Shown in pieces: positions 38,179-49,862 of a stretch of 64,000 nucleotides of DNA. Source of the DNA: an uncultured Planctomycetaceae bacterium (GTDB taxonomy: Bacteria; Planctomycetota; Planctomycetia; Pirellulales; UBA1268); the NCBI GenBank assembly GCA_903885565.1, contig CAISJI010000055.1, forward strand, positions 65,563 to 129,562. Direction: 5' to 3'. Within the stretch, counting starts at the first letter, position 1. Each line of letters begins with the position of its first letter. Under the pieces are notes generated by a model. That model was given only the letters and a program-made list of their open reading frames with translations, had not been told where the DNA came from and made no database searches. A program made the translations under genes and the position numbers.

Positions 38179-41093
38179 GAAATCTCCTCCACAAAGCGGG
38201 CTGTTGTTCCAGGCTGCAGGCGGATCGGATACCGCAGTTCGGTTTTCCCTTCGGCCTGCACGCGCTGCACAGGACCGAGATCGGCACCACTCACGCGCAC
38301 TCTGCCGAGGCTATCCAGCCGCAGCCAGCCCTCCGGCTCGGCGCTGATTGTGGTGGCCGTCGCCGCCCGGAAAAAGGGTCTTCCCTCCGGCGCGCCGGCG
38401 GCAGCCGTCACTTCAAAGCTGCGGTTCAGCCCCGGTGCCGCCCCTGCCAGTGGGGCAAACGATTCCCGCACCGTGAGGCCTCCGAGCGACCAGATGAAGA
38501 TCGGCTGGCCGGCGGCGTCGAGCGAGTAGCCCCGGAACCTGCATCCCCGGCTGCGGGCGGGATCGGTCGGCCAGCTGGCATCGACGTTGGGCAACTGTTC
38601 TACGCTGGCCGCCGCGTCGGGGGTGAAGATCCCTTCCCCCAGCGGCGGCTGCCAGCCTTCGCCGCGCCCGCTCCAGTGCCGGCGGGCATCGATGAAGCCC
38701 CCCCGCCACACCAGCGCCGTGCGCAGCTTCTCGGCATCCCAGGCGATGTTGACGCCCCCCGGAAAGCCGACGCCAATCCCCCGTGGACCGCCCCCCTCAA
38801 TGAAGTTGCGGTAGAGGATCGGCCGGTCTTTGGGCTCAAGCTCTATCGGTTCGGTGCCCAGCCCGACCGGCAACCGCGGCTTCTCAAGGGAAAGATAGCG
38901 CCACACCGCCTCAATCTGCCCGGCTGCCGTGCCATCGAGAATCGTGGGAAAGAAAGCCTTCCCTTCGGGCCAGCTGGCGGGCATGCGGGTGCCGGGGCGA
39001 AACTGCTGCGGATTGGCGACATAGGCCAAAAACCATTCGTGCCGCAAGCGCTTCGGCATGCGCGTCATGTCGATCACACCGAGGCTCTGTCCCTTGTCGC
39101 CGGCGAACGAGTGGCACTTGATGCAGCCGAGCCCCTTGGAGCCGACCAGCTCGCGAGCCCGGTCGTGAATCTCTGTGGCGGGAAATTCGCCAAGCGCCGG
39201 CACCGGCACTGAGGTGTGGGGATCCTGTGCCATGCGATCGGCGAGCGGCTCCGCCAGTCGCGGCGCCCACTTCGGCATCAGCGTGTGCATTGTCAGCCGG
39301 CGATCGACGCCCCCTTTCACCAGCACCTCGCCCAAAAATTCCCGCGTCAGCTTGTCGCCCACGCCGGTGAGCGTCGGCGGCAGACGTCCCTCGTCGCCGA
39401 TTTCCTGCACGATGCCCTGAAAGAGCGCATCGCGTTTGGCCTCCTTGAGGATCGGCTCACCATCCTCATCGAACGTGGCCACCGCGGGGATCGTGCCGCC
39501 ACGGCCATCGCGCGCGTGGCAGGCATAGCAATTGAGCGCCGTGAGCGAGCGGGCGATCGCCTGCTCCCGTGCCGGCACCGCCATCCCCTCGGGCGTGGCC
39601 AGCCAGCCAAGTGCCGCCATGAGGGCCTCCCGCTGCGCGTCATCGAGAGCATAGCGGGGCACCCCGGAGGCCGTTGCAGCGGGGGCTAAACACCCTGCCG
39701 CTGGCCTGGCCGCAAGCGCAGCGACTGCCGGCGACACCAGCGTCGAACGCACAGGCTTCCCATCCCCTCCCGGCAGTTGGTGGCAGTTGGCACAGCCGAC
39801 CGTTTCAAAGGCGAGCCGTCCCTCCGCCACGAGGGCTGCATCGAGCACCCACGGCGGGCGCACCATCTCCGGATGCTCAAGTGCCGGTGGAACGCCCGTG
39901 GCCTCCGGGGTGATCCAGGCGAGCGCCGACTGTCGCGTCTGCCCGGGGACCGCCACATCGAGATTGAACGCCGCGCCGCCCCCTCCCTCGAAATACTCCA
40001 CCACAATTCGGTGCACGCCGGAGCCTAAGTCGATCTCGCCATTGCGCTCCTGGCGTGGATGGATGCCGTCGTTGTCGATCACTTTTTCGCCGTTGACAAT
40101 CAGCCGGCTGCCGTCATCGCTGGCCAGATAGAAGCGATGGATGCCAGCGGTGCGGACATGCAAACTGCCGCTTAATCGCACCGCATAGGCGTCGCCGCCG
40201 CCGGCAAACGGACCGATATTGAAGGCGGTGACGGGGCCGGTGTTCGCGGCGGCACCGAGGGAGAGAAAATCGGGCAGCTGGGAAAATTTCCCCCGCCAGG
40301 CCTCGCCGCTGAAGGCCACGACAGAGCGCAGCCGCTCGTCCGTCTGCCCCTGGGGCACCAACAGGCTCGCCACGATATGCCGCCGCTGCGTGTCGTCGAG
40401 CGGCAGACTGGGCATGCGGCCAGCGGGGCGTATCTCCAGCGGATTTTTCACAAATGCATCGAGCGCCGCCGGAGACCATTTTTCCGCGAGGTTGCCCAGC
40501 GGAATCTGATCGGGCAGGGGGTGGCCCTCTCCTCCGAGCGCCCCATGGCAGACCTGACAGCCGACTTTTGCATAGAGCGCCGCCCCCTCCTCGACGATCG
40601 CATCGCTGGCGCCGGCGGCCAGCCCGGGCTGAAACGGCCCGGTGGAGGCGAGAAAGTGGGCCAGAGCGGTGGCCGTGTGAGCCCGCTTGTCCTCAGGGAA
40701 TCCAGCCAGCAGATCGGGCATCGTGGTGCCGGGCTTCTTGCTGGTTGGATTTTTGAGGTAGTCGACCAGCCACGCCGGATCGATCCGCTCCCCCACTTTC
40801 TCAAGCACAGGACCGGTTTTGGTCAGCAGATGCGCGTCAGTGTGATCGCTCCCCGCATGGCAATTCACGCAGCCGAGTTCCCCTGCCAAGAGTAGCCCCG
40901 CCTCGATCTGCGCTGCCGGGTCGGCCGTCGCTCGGCCAAAGCGCTCATATCCCGGCACGAGCGGCGCTGCCAGGGCGGGAGCCATGCTCGAGAGCGAGCT
41001 CGACAGCAAGACTGCAAGCAAGCCGCAGCCAAAGCCCCACGCCGCTGCTCGCTGCGGCATACTCAAAAACAGTCTGGGCAAACACGTCCTCAT
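38172..41093 (-). CDS. Multi-heme c-type cytochrome protein with PA14-like domain
   Basis: Five CXXCH motifs (CVNCH, CQVCH, CANCH, CYACH, CIKCH); PA14-like SGSLHVRTAGIHRFYLASDDGSRLIVNGEKVIDNDG; start placed at MRTCLPRLFLSMPQ; overlaps the downstream dehydrogenase gene. Confidence 0.82.
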   Translation of the reverse strand: MRTCLPRLFLSMPQRAAAWGFGCGLLAVLLSSSLSSMAPALAAPLVPGYERFGRATADPAAQIEAGLLLAGELGCVNCHAGSDHTDAHLLTKTGPVLEKVGERIDPAWLVDYLKNPTSKKPGTTMPDLLAGFPEDKRAHTATALAHFLASTGPFQPGLAAGASDAIVEEGAALYAKVGCQVCHGALGGEGHPLPDQIPLGNLAEKWSPAALDAFVKNPLEIRPAGRMPSLPLDDTQRRHIVASLLVPQGQTDERLRSVVAFSGEAWRGKFSQLPDFLSLGAAANTGPVTAFNIGPFAGGGDAYAVRLSGSLHVRTAGIHRFYLASDDGSRLIVNGEKVIDNDGIHPRQERNGEIDLGSGVHRIVVEYFEGGGGAAFNLDVAVPGQTRQSALAWITPEATGVPPALEHPEMVRPPWVLDAALVAEGRLAFETVGCANCHQLPGGDGKPVRSTLVSPAVAALAARPAAGCLAPAATASGVPRYALDDAQREALMAALGWLATPEGMAVPAREQAIARSLTALNCYACHARDGRGGTIPAVATFDEDGEPILKEAKRDALFQGIVQEIGDEGRLPPTLTGVGDKLTREFLGEVLVKGGVDRRLTMHTLMPKWAPRLAEPLADRMAQDPHTSVPVPALGEFPATEIHDRARELVGSKGLGCIKCHSFAGDKGQSLGVIDMTRMPKRLRHEWFLAYVANPQQFRPGTRMPASWPEGKAFFPTILDGTAAGQIEAVWRYLSLEKPRLPVGLGTEPIELEPKDRPILYRNFIEGGGPRGIGVGFPGGVNIAWDAEKLRTALVWRGGFIDARRHWSGRGEGWQPPLGEGIFTPDAAASVEQLPNVDASWPTDPARSRGCRFRGYSLDAAGQPIFIWSLGGLTVRESFAPLAGAAPGLNRSFEVTAAAGAPEGRPFFRAATATTISAEPEGWLRLDSLGRVRVSGADLGPVQRVQAEGKTELRYPIRLQPGTTARFVEEISW

Positions 41094-41259
41094 CAGCTGC
41101 TCTCTCCGGGGGCATCTTTTGCGGGAAGTAGGATAGCTGCTGCCGGGAACGGCGCCTGATTTTTTGCACAAACGCTCCGCGTGCCAGCCGCTGCGGGGAG
41201 AGTGCTGCCAATCCTCGCCTCACGGGGATGCGGCGTCGGATTGCCTCCGGAGACCACTG

Positions 41260-42240
41260 ATGACTCGCCTTTTCGATCAACTCGCCAATGCCTTTCCGAT
41301 CTGGGTTCTGGTCGCCTGCGGGCTGGCGCTTGTCGAGCCGGGCCTCTTCACCTGGTTTCGCGGCAACGCGATCGTCGTCGGCCTTGCCGTGATCATGCTC
41401 GGCATGGGGCTCGGACTGACGTTGGAAGACTTCCAGCGTGTGACCACCCGCCCCGCAACGGTGGCGGCAGGATTTGCGGCGCAGTTTCTGATCATGCCCA
41501 CCGCCGGCTGGCTGGTCGCCGAAATGATGCAGCTCGACACCCCCTTCGCCGTCGGCCTGATTCTTGTCGGCTGCTGCCCGGGGGGCACCGCGTCGAACGT
41601 GGTGACGTATCTCGCGCGGGCGGATGTGGCGCTCTCGGTGCTGATGACCACCTGCAGCACGCTCGGTGCTGTCGTGCTGACGCCGCTGTTGACGCAGCTG
41701 CTCGCCGGCAAGCTCGTGGCGGTCGATGGGTGGGGGCTGTTCCTCTCGACGCTGCAGGTCGTCGTGCTGCCGGTGGTGGCCGGCATGGTTATCAACCGCT
41801 GGCTGCCAGGAGCGGTGCAGCGGGTGTTGCCCGTCGCCCCGCTGGTGAGCGTGGTCACAATCGCGCTGGTCTGCGCGAGCATCGTGGGGCAAAACGCCGC
41901 CGCGATCCGCTCCAGCGGCCCGCAACTGCTCATCGCTGTGGCGATGCTCCATGGAATCGGCTTCGGCGTGGGGTATCTCTTCGCCAGGCTCCTCGGCTAC
42001 GACCGCACCATCTCCCGCACGATCTCGATCGAGGTCGGGATGCAGAACTCGGGGCTCGGCGTGGTGCTGGCCCAGCGCCACTTTCCCACTGAGCCGCTCA
42101 CTGCCGTCCCCTGTGCCATCTCCAGCGTGACGCACTCGGTGATCGGCAGCCTGCTGGCAGGGTGGTGGCGACTGCGTGGGCCCGGCGAGCCTGTTACCGC
42201 GTCCCCCGCGAACCACGTCTCGGCCTCGCCCCCGCTGTGA
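41260..42240 (+). CDS. Bile acid:sodium symporter (BASS) family transporter
   Basis: VIMLGMGLGLTLEDFQRV; LVGCCPGGTASNVVTYLARADVALSVLMTTCSTLGAVVLTPLLTQLL; SIEVGMQNSGLGVVLAQRHF. Confidence 0.92.
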   Translation: MTRLFDQLANAFPIWVLVACGLALVEPGLFTWFRGNAIVVGLAVIMLGMGLGLTLEDFQRVTTRPATVAAGFAAQFLIMPTAGWLVAEMMQLDTPFAVGLILVGCCPGGTASNVVTYLARADVALSVLMTTCSTLGAVVLTPLLTQLLAGKLVAVDGWGLFLSTLQVVVLPVVAGMVINRWLPGAVQRVLPVAPLVSVVTIALVCASIVGQNAAAIRSSGPQLLIAVAMLHGIGFGVGYLFARLLGYDRTISRTISIEVGMQNSGLGVVLAQRHFPTEPLTAVPCAISSVTHSVIGSLLAGWWRLRGPGEPVTASPANHVSASPPL

Positions 42241-42322
42241 AAAGCTCGCCTCCCGGGCAGGCGTTCGCTTACAATCCAAGCTCGGGGGCCGGGCACTGCC
42301 ACACATTCCGGGAACGACAACG

Positions 42323-44572
42323 ATGCATCAGGATGAACCCAATCCTCCTGGCGCCCGTCGTCGGCAGCACAAGCGGCAGCACCTGGCGCCAGCTGTGAAC
42401 GAAGTCGTCACCACCGATCCTGTGCCCATCCAAACCGTTGAGGTTTCCTGCGGGCCGAAGGGTGTCACCACAGACTCAGGCAGCCACGATGATTCCCATC
42501 CGCTGCACGAGGCGTTGGCGGGGCTGGAAGCCCGGTTGCTCAAAGAACGGTATCGAATCGGCAATGAAATCGGCCGAGGGGGCATGGGGGTCGTCTTTGC
42601 AGGCTGGGACACCCAGCTGGAACGTCCCGTGGCTATCAAGGTGCTGGCGGTCAGCCCGCGGCGGCCGGCGCAAACACAGCGGTTTCTGCGCGAGGCACGC
42701 ATCGCCAGCCGGCTCAACCATCCCGGCATCATGGCCGTGCATGAGTTCGGGATGTCTGGGGACGGCCTCGCATTCATTGTGATGCGGCTGCTGGATGGCC
42801 AGACGCTCAAAGCCCTCCTCGCCTCCTGCCAGAATCGGTCGGCCGATCTGCCCCGCTTCCTGACGATCTTCCTGCAGGCGTGTCAGGCGGTGAACTTTGC
42901 CCACGATCAGGGAGTGATCCATCGCGATCTCAAGCCCGACAACATCATGGTGGGGAATTACGGCGCGGTCACCGTGATCGATTGGGGCCTGGCAAAAATA
43001 CTCTCCGATCTGGACCGGCAGGCCGACACTACGGCGCACGACGAGACGCCCGACAGAGACCCGTTCGCAGAGCAGATTCCACTGACCACCGAACTGCACA
43101 CCGTCTGTGGAGCCATCTTCGGCACTTCCTGCTACCTCCCACCCGAGCAGGCGCGAGGTGACAAAGGACTCATCGACAGACGATCTGATGTGTTCGCCTT
43201 AGGCGCCATCCTCTGCGAGATCCTCACCGGGTTTCCCCCTTTCACATCTGGCTCCGCAGCCTCCAACTGGACCCAATCGGCGCAGGGGTGTTTGGATTCG
43301 GCACTGGAGCGGCTGGATGCCAGCGGGGGGCCTCCGCCGATCATCACTCTTGCCAAACGGTGCCTGGCGGCGGCCCCGCAGGACCGTCCCTGCTCGGCCC
43401 AGGCGCTGGTGGAGGACGTGACCGGCTATCTGGAGGCCGGACAGCGGCGGGCCGAGCAGCAACTTGTGCAGTTCTTCGATCTCTCAGTCGATCTCTTCTG
43501 CATCGCCGGCCTGAATGGCTATTTCAGCCGGGTGAACGAGAATTTCCCGCGCCTGCTCGGGTACCCCACCGCCGAACTTCTGAGCCGGCAATTTTTTGAT
43601 TTCGTGCATCCCGAGGATCTCCAGACGACTGTCGCGGAAGTCGAGCGGCTTGGTCGCGGGGAGCCGACGATCCAGTTTCTCAACCGCTACCGGCATGCCG
43701 ACGGACACTACCTCTGGCTGGAATGGACTGCCCGCGCAATCCCGCAGGAGGGCCTGATCTATGCGGTGGCCCGCGATGTCACCGAGCGGGTTTCTGCCAC
43801 CGCGGCGCGGGTGCAACTGGAACACGAACGCTTTCGCCTCGCTGAGATCGTCGACTCCACCGATGACGCCATCGTCAGCAAGGATCTCAACGGTGTGGTG
43901 CAGAGCTGGAACACGGGCGCCGAAAAACTCTTCGGCTACACCGCGGAGGAAATGATCGGCCGGTCGGTCACCCACCTCATCCCCCCGGAAAAACTGGCTG
44001 AGGAGGATACGATTCTCCGCCTGATACGCGCCGGCAAGAGCGTGGATCATTTCGAGACCGTCCGCATCGCCAAAGATGGACGCCGCATCGACATCTCTGC
44101 CTCTGTATCACCGATCCACGACACGCAGGGGCGGGTTATCGCAGCAGCCAAGATTGCCCGCGACATCGGCGATCGCAAGAAGCTTGAGGCCGACCTGGAG
44201 AGAATTCGGCGGGAGCTCACAGACTTTATTGAGAATGCCGTCGTCCCACTGCACTGGGTCGATGGCAGCGGCATTATCCTGTGGGCCAATCAGGCCGAAC
44301 TCGACTTCCTCGGCTATTCACGGGATGAATACATCGGCGTGCCGATAACGCGATTCCACGCTGATCCACCGGTGATTGCCGACATCCTCTGCCGGCTGGG
44401 AAGTGGGGAGTGCCTCACCGGATACGAGGCCCGACTCCGCGCCAAGGACGGCTCCATCAAGCACGTCGCGATCCACTCCAGCGTGTACACCGACGAGGGG
44501 CGGTTCGTGCACACCCGCTGCTTCACGATCGACATCACCGCTCAGAAGCAGTTGCTGGCTGCCAGGGGATGA
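42323..44572 (+). CDS. Serine/threonine protein kinase with C-terminal PAS/PAC modules
   Basis: YRIGNEIGRGGMGVVFAGWDTQLERPVAIKVL; VIHRDLKPDNIMVGNYGAVTVIDWGLAKIL; PAS segments DLFCIAGLNGYFSRVNENFPRLLGY and DDAIVSKDLNGVVQSWNTGAEKLFGYTAEEMIGR. Confidence 0.9.
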   Translation: MHQDEPNPPGARRRQHKRQHLAPAVNEVVTTDPVPIQTVEVSCGPKGVTTDSGSHDDSHPLHEALAGLEARLLKERYRIGNEIGRGGMGVVFAGWDTQLERPVAIKVLAVSPRRPAQTQRFLREARIASRLNHPGIMAVHEFGMSGDGLAFIVMRLLDGQTLKALLASCQNRSADLPRFLTIFLQACQAVNFAHDQGVIHRDLKPDNIMVGNYGAVTVIDWGLAKILSDLDRQADTTAHDETPDRDPFAEQIPLTTELHTVCGAIFGTSCYLPPEQARGDKGLIDRRSDVFALGAILCEILTGFPPFTSGSAASNWTQSAQGCLDSALERLDASGGPPPIITLAKRCLAAAPQDRPCSAQALVEDVTGYLEAGQRRAEQQLVQFFDLSVDLFCIAGLNGYFSRVNENFPRLLGYPTAELLSRQFFDFVHPEDLQTTVAEVERLGRGEPTIQFLNRYRHADGHYLWLEWTARAIPQEGLIYAVARDVTERVSATAARVQLEHERFRLAEIVDSTDDAIVSKDLNGVVQSWNTGAEKLFGYTAEEMIGRSVTHLIPPEKLAEEDTILRLIRAGKSVDHFETVRIAKDGRRIDISASVSPIHDTQGRVIAAAKIARDIGDRKKLEADLERIRRELTDFIENAVVPLHWVDGSGIILWANQAELDFLGYSRDEYIGVPITRFHADPPVIADILCRLGSGECLTGYEARLRAKDGSIKHVAIHSSVYTDEGRFVHTRCFTIDITAQKQLLAARG

Positions 44573-44583
44573 GGGAATCCCCA

Positions 44584-44660
44584 GCTGGCCGTGGAAAAAG
44601 CCATCCCTGGCCCTTTTGACTGAAGACAGCCCACTCGGTCGCCCGTAGCCCCCCCGAGGA
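44584..44660 (+). repeat. Degenerate dispersed repeat copy 3
   Basis: GCTGGCCGTGGAAAAAGCCATCCCTGGCCCTTTT...CCACTCGGTCGCCCG matches the 5' half of the 18873/35235 family with an interruption. Confidence 0.5.
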
Positions 44661-44743
44661 GCGACCAGAAGGCGGGCTCTCTCTGCCCATTTTGGCCGCA
44701 AAACGCGTGTATTGGCCACGGGACCGCCCGGCCACACCCCCTG

Positions 44744-44752
44744 TGATATAAT
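44744..44752 (+). promoter_or_regulatory. Putative extended -10 promoter element TGATATAAT
   Basis: TGA followed by TATAAT at 44747-44752, about 110 bp upstream of the ATG at 44862; no good -35. Confidence 0.35.
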
Positions 44753-44861
44753 TGCAAGGTTCGCCGGGCGGGCGGTTGCTGAGGCGGCCCCGGCCCACAG
44801 GGGGCACCCGCTGGGTGGATACTGGCCCCACAGAAACAGGGCAAGGAACGGAGTGTTGTTC

Positions 44862-48076
<3,215 letters not shown>

Positions 48077-48080
<4 letters not shown>

Positions 48081-49582
48081 ATCCCTTTTCTTCCAATCTC
48101 CTGCTGCCGCAGAATGAGCTGGCGCTCAACCTCACCCGCCGCCGATTCTTCGAACGCGGCAGCCACCTGCTCGGCGGCGCGGCTCTGGCCACGCTCCTGC
48201 CGCAGGCCTTTGCGCCGACAGGAGCCCGAGGCGACGCGGGAGCAGGTGCCGTCGAGAGAGTGCCTGGTGCCATCGGCCCCCATTTTGCCCCGCGGGCCAA
48301 GCATGTTATCTACCTGCACATGGTGGGTGGGCCACCGCAGATCGATCTCTACGACCACAAGCCGCAGATGAACGACTGGTACGACAAGGATCTGCCGGAA
48401 AGCATCCGCAACGGGCAGCGGCTCACCACGATGACGTCGGGACAGAAGCGGTTTCCGATCGCGCCGAGCCGGTTCAAGTTTTCCCAGCATGGGAAATCGG
48501 GCATGTGGGTGACCGAACTGCTGCCCCACACGGCGAAGATGGTCGACGACATGTGCTTCATCCGCAGCATGCACACCGAGGCGATCAACCACGAGCCGGC
48601 GATCACCTACATGCAGACCGGCAACCAGATTCCGGGCCGCCCCTGCCTGGGTGCCTGGGCCAGTTATGGCCTCGGCTCGCTCAATCAGGATCTGCCGACC
48701 TTTGTGGTGCTGGTGGCCCGCCCCAGCAATACCGAGCAGGTGCAGGCGATCGGTGCCCGGCTCTGGTCGAGCGGCTACTTGCCGGGGGAGCATGCTGCAG
48801 TGAGCTTCCGTTCCGCCGGCGATCCGATCCTCTACATCAACAATCCGCCCGGAGTTTCAGGCGAGGTGCGGCGCAAGACGCTCGACGGCCTGCAGGCGAT
48901 GAACCAGCGGACGCTCGAGCAGATAGGGGATCCCGAAACGCGCACCCGCATTGCGCAGTATGAGATGGCCTACCGCATGCAGGCCAGCGTGCCCGATCTC
49001 ACCAACCTCGCCAACGAGCCGGAGAGCACGTTTGGCTGGTATGGTCAGGAGGCGAAGACCCCTGGCACGTTTGCCAACAACGTGCTGATGGCCCGCCGGA
49101 TGGTGGAGCGTGGGGTGCGCTTCGTGCAGATCTATCTCAACAACTGGGACACCCACGGCAACGTCGCTGGCCGGCTGCCGAGCCAGTGCAAGGACATCGA
49201 CCAGGCCTGCTGGGGTCTGGTGCAGGATCTCAAGGCCCGCGGCCTCTTCGATGAAACGCTGATCATCTGGGGGGGCGAGTTTGGCCGCACCATCTATTCT
49301 CAGGGAGGCCTCTCCAAGGACAACTACGGCCGCGACCACCATCCCCGCTGCTTCACAATGTGGATGGCCGGCGGCGGTGCTCGGCCCGGCACGGTGCATG
49401 GGGAGACTGACGATTTCTCCTACAACATCATCAAGGATCCGGTGCACATCCACGACTTCCACGCGACGGTGCTGCAGTTGCTCGGATTCGATCACGAGCG
49501 GTTCGTCTACCGGCATCTGGGGCTCGACCAGCGTCTCACCGGCGTGGAACATGCCCGCGTGGTGAAAGAACTGATCGCCTAG
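48077..49582 (+). CDS. DUF1501 domain-containing protein (Tat-exported)
   Basis: LTRRRFFERGSHLLGGAALATLLP; IYLHMVGGPPQIDLYDHKP; MHTEAINHEPAITYMQTG; GGEFGRTIYSQG; 4-bp overlap with upstream gene. Confidence 0.92.
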
Positions 49583-49814
49583 CAGCCTGGGGATACACAT
49601 GCGGCGTCTGTGGGCCGACGACTTGCTCGAGTGGGTGGTGCAGGCGGAGGGGTCGGCGAACGCTCGAGGAGCGCTAGCGACGAGACTTTTGCCGCCCCGC
49701 AGCCGGCGCTCCACGGAAGTCGCATGCGCTTTGGCCGGATCAGGAGACCGTGGCCCATCGCTACGGGCCTCACTTCCTCGGTCCTATCCGGCTATACTAA
49801 GCCACTTGTACATC

Positions 49815-49832
49815 CCCCGCCGCGAGGCGGGG
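49815..49832 (+). other. 5' leader hairpin with GCGA (GNRA) tetraloop
   Basis: CCCCGCC-GCGA-GGCGGGG, perfect 7-bp stem ending 30 nt before ATG at 49863. Confidence 0.6.
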
Positions 49833-49862
49833 CAGATCGAAAACGGCCTGTGAGGAATTACC

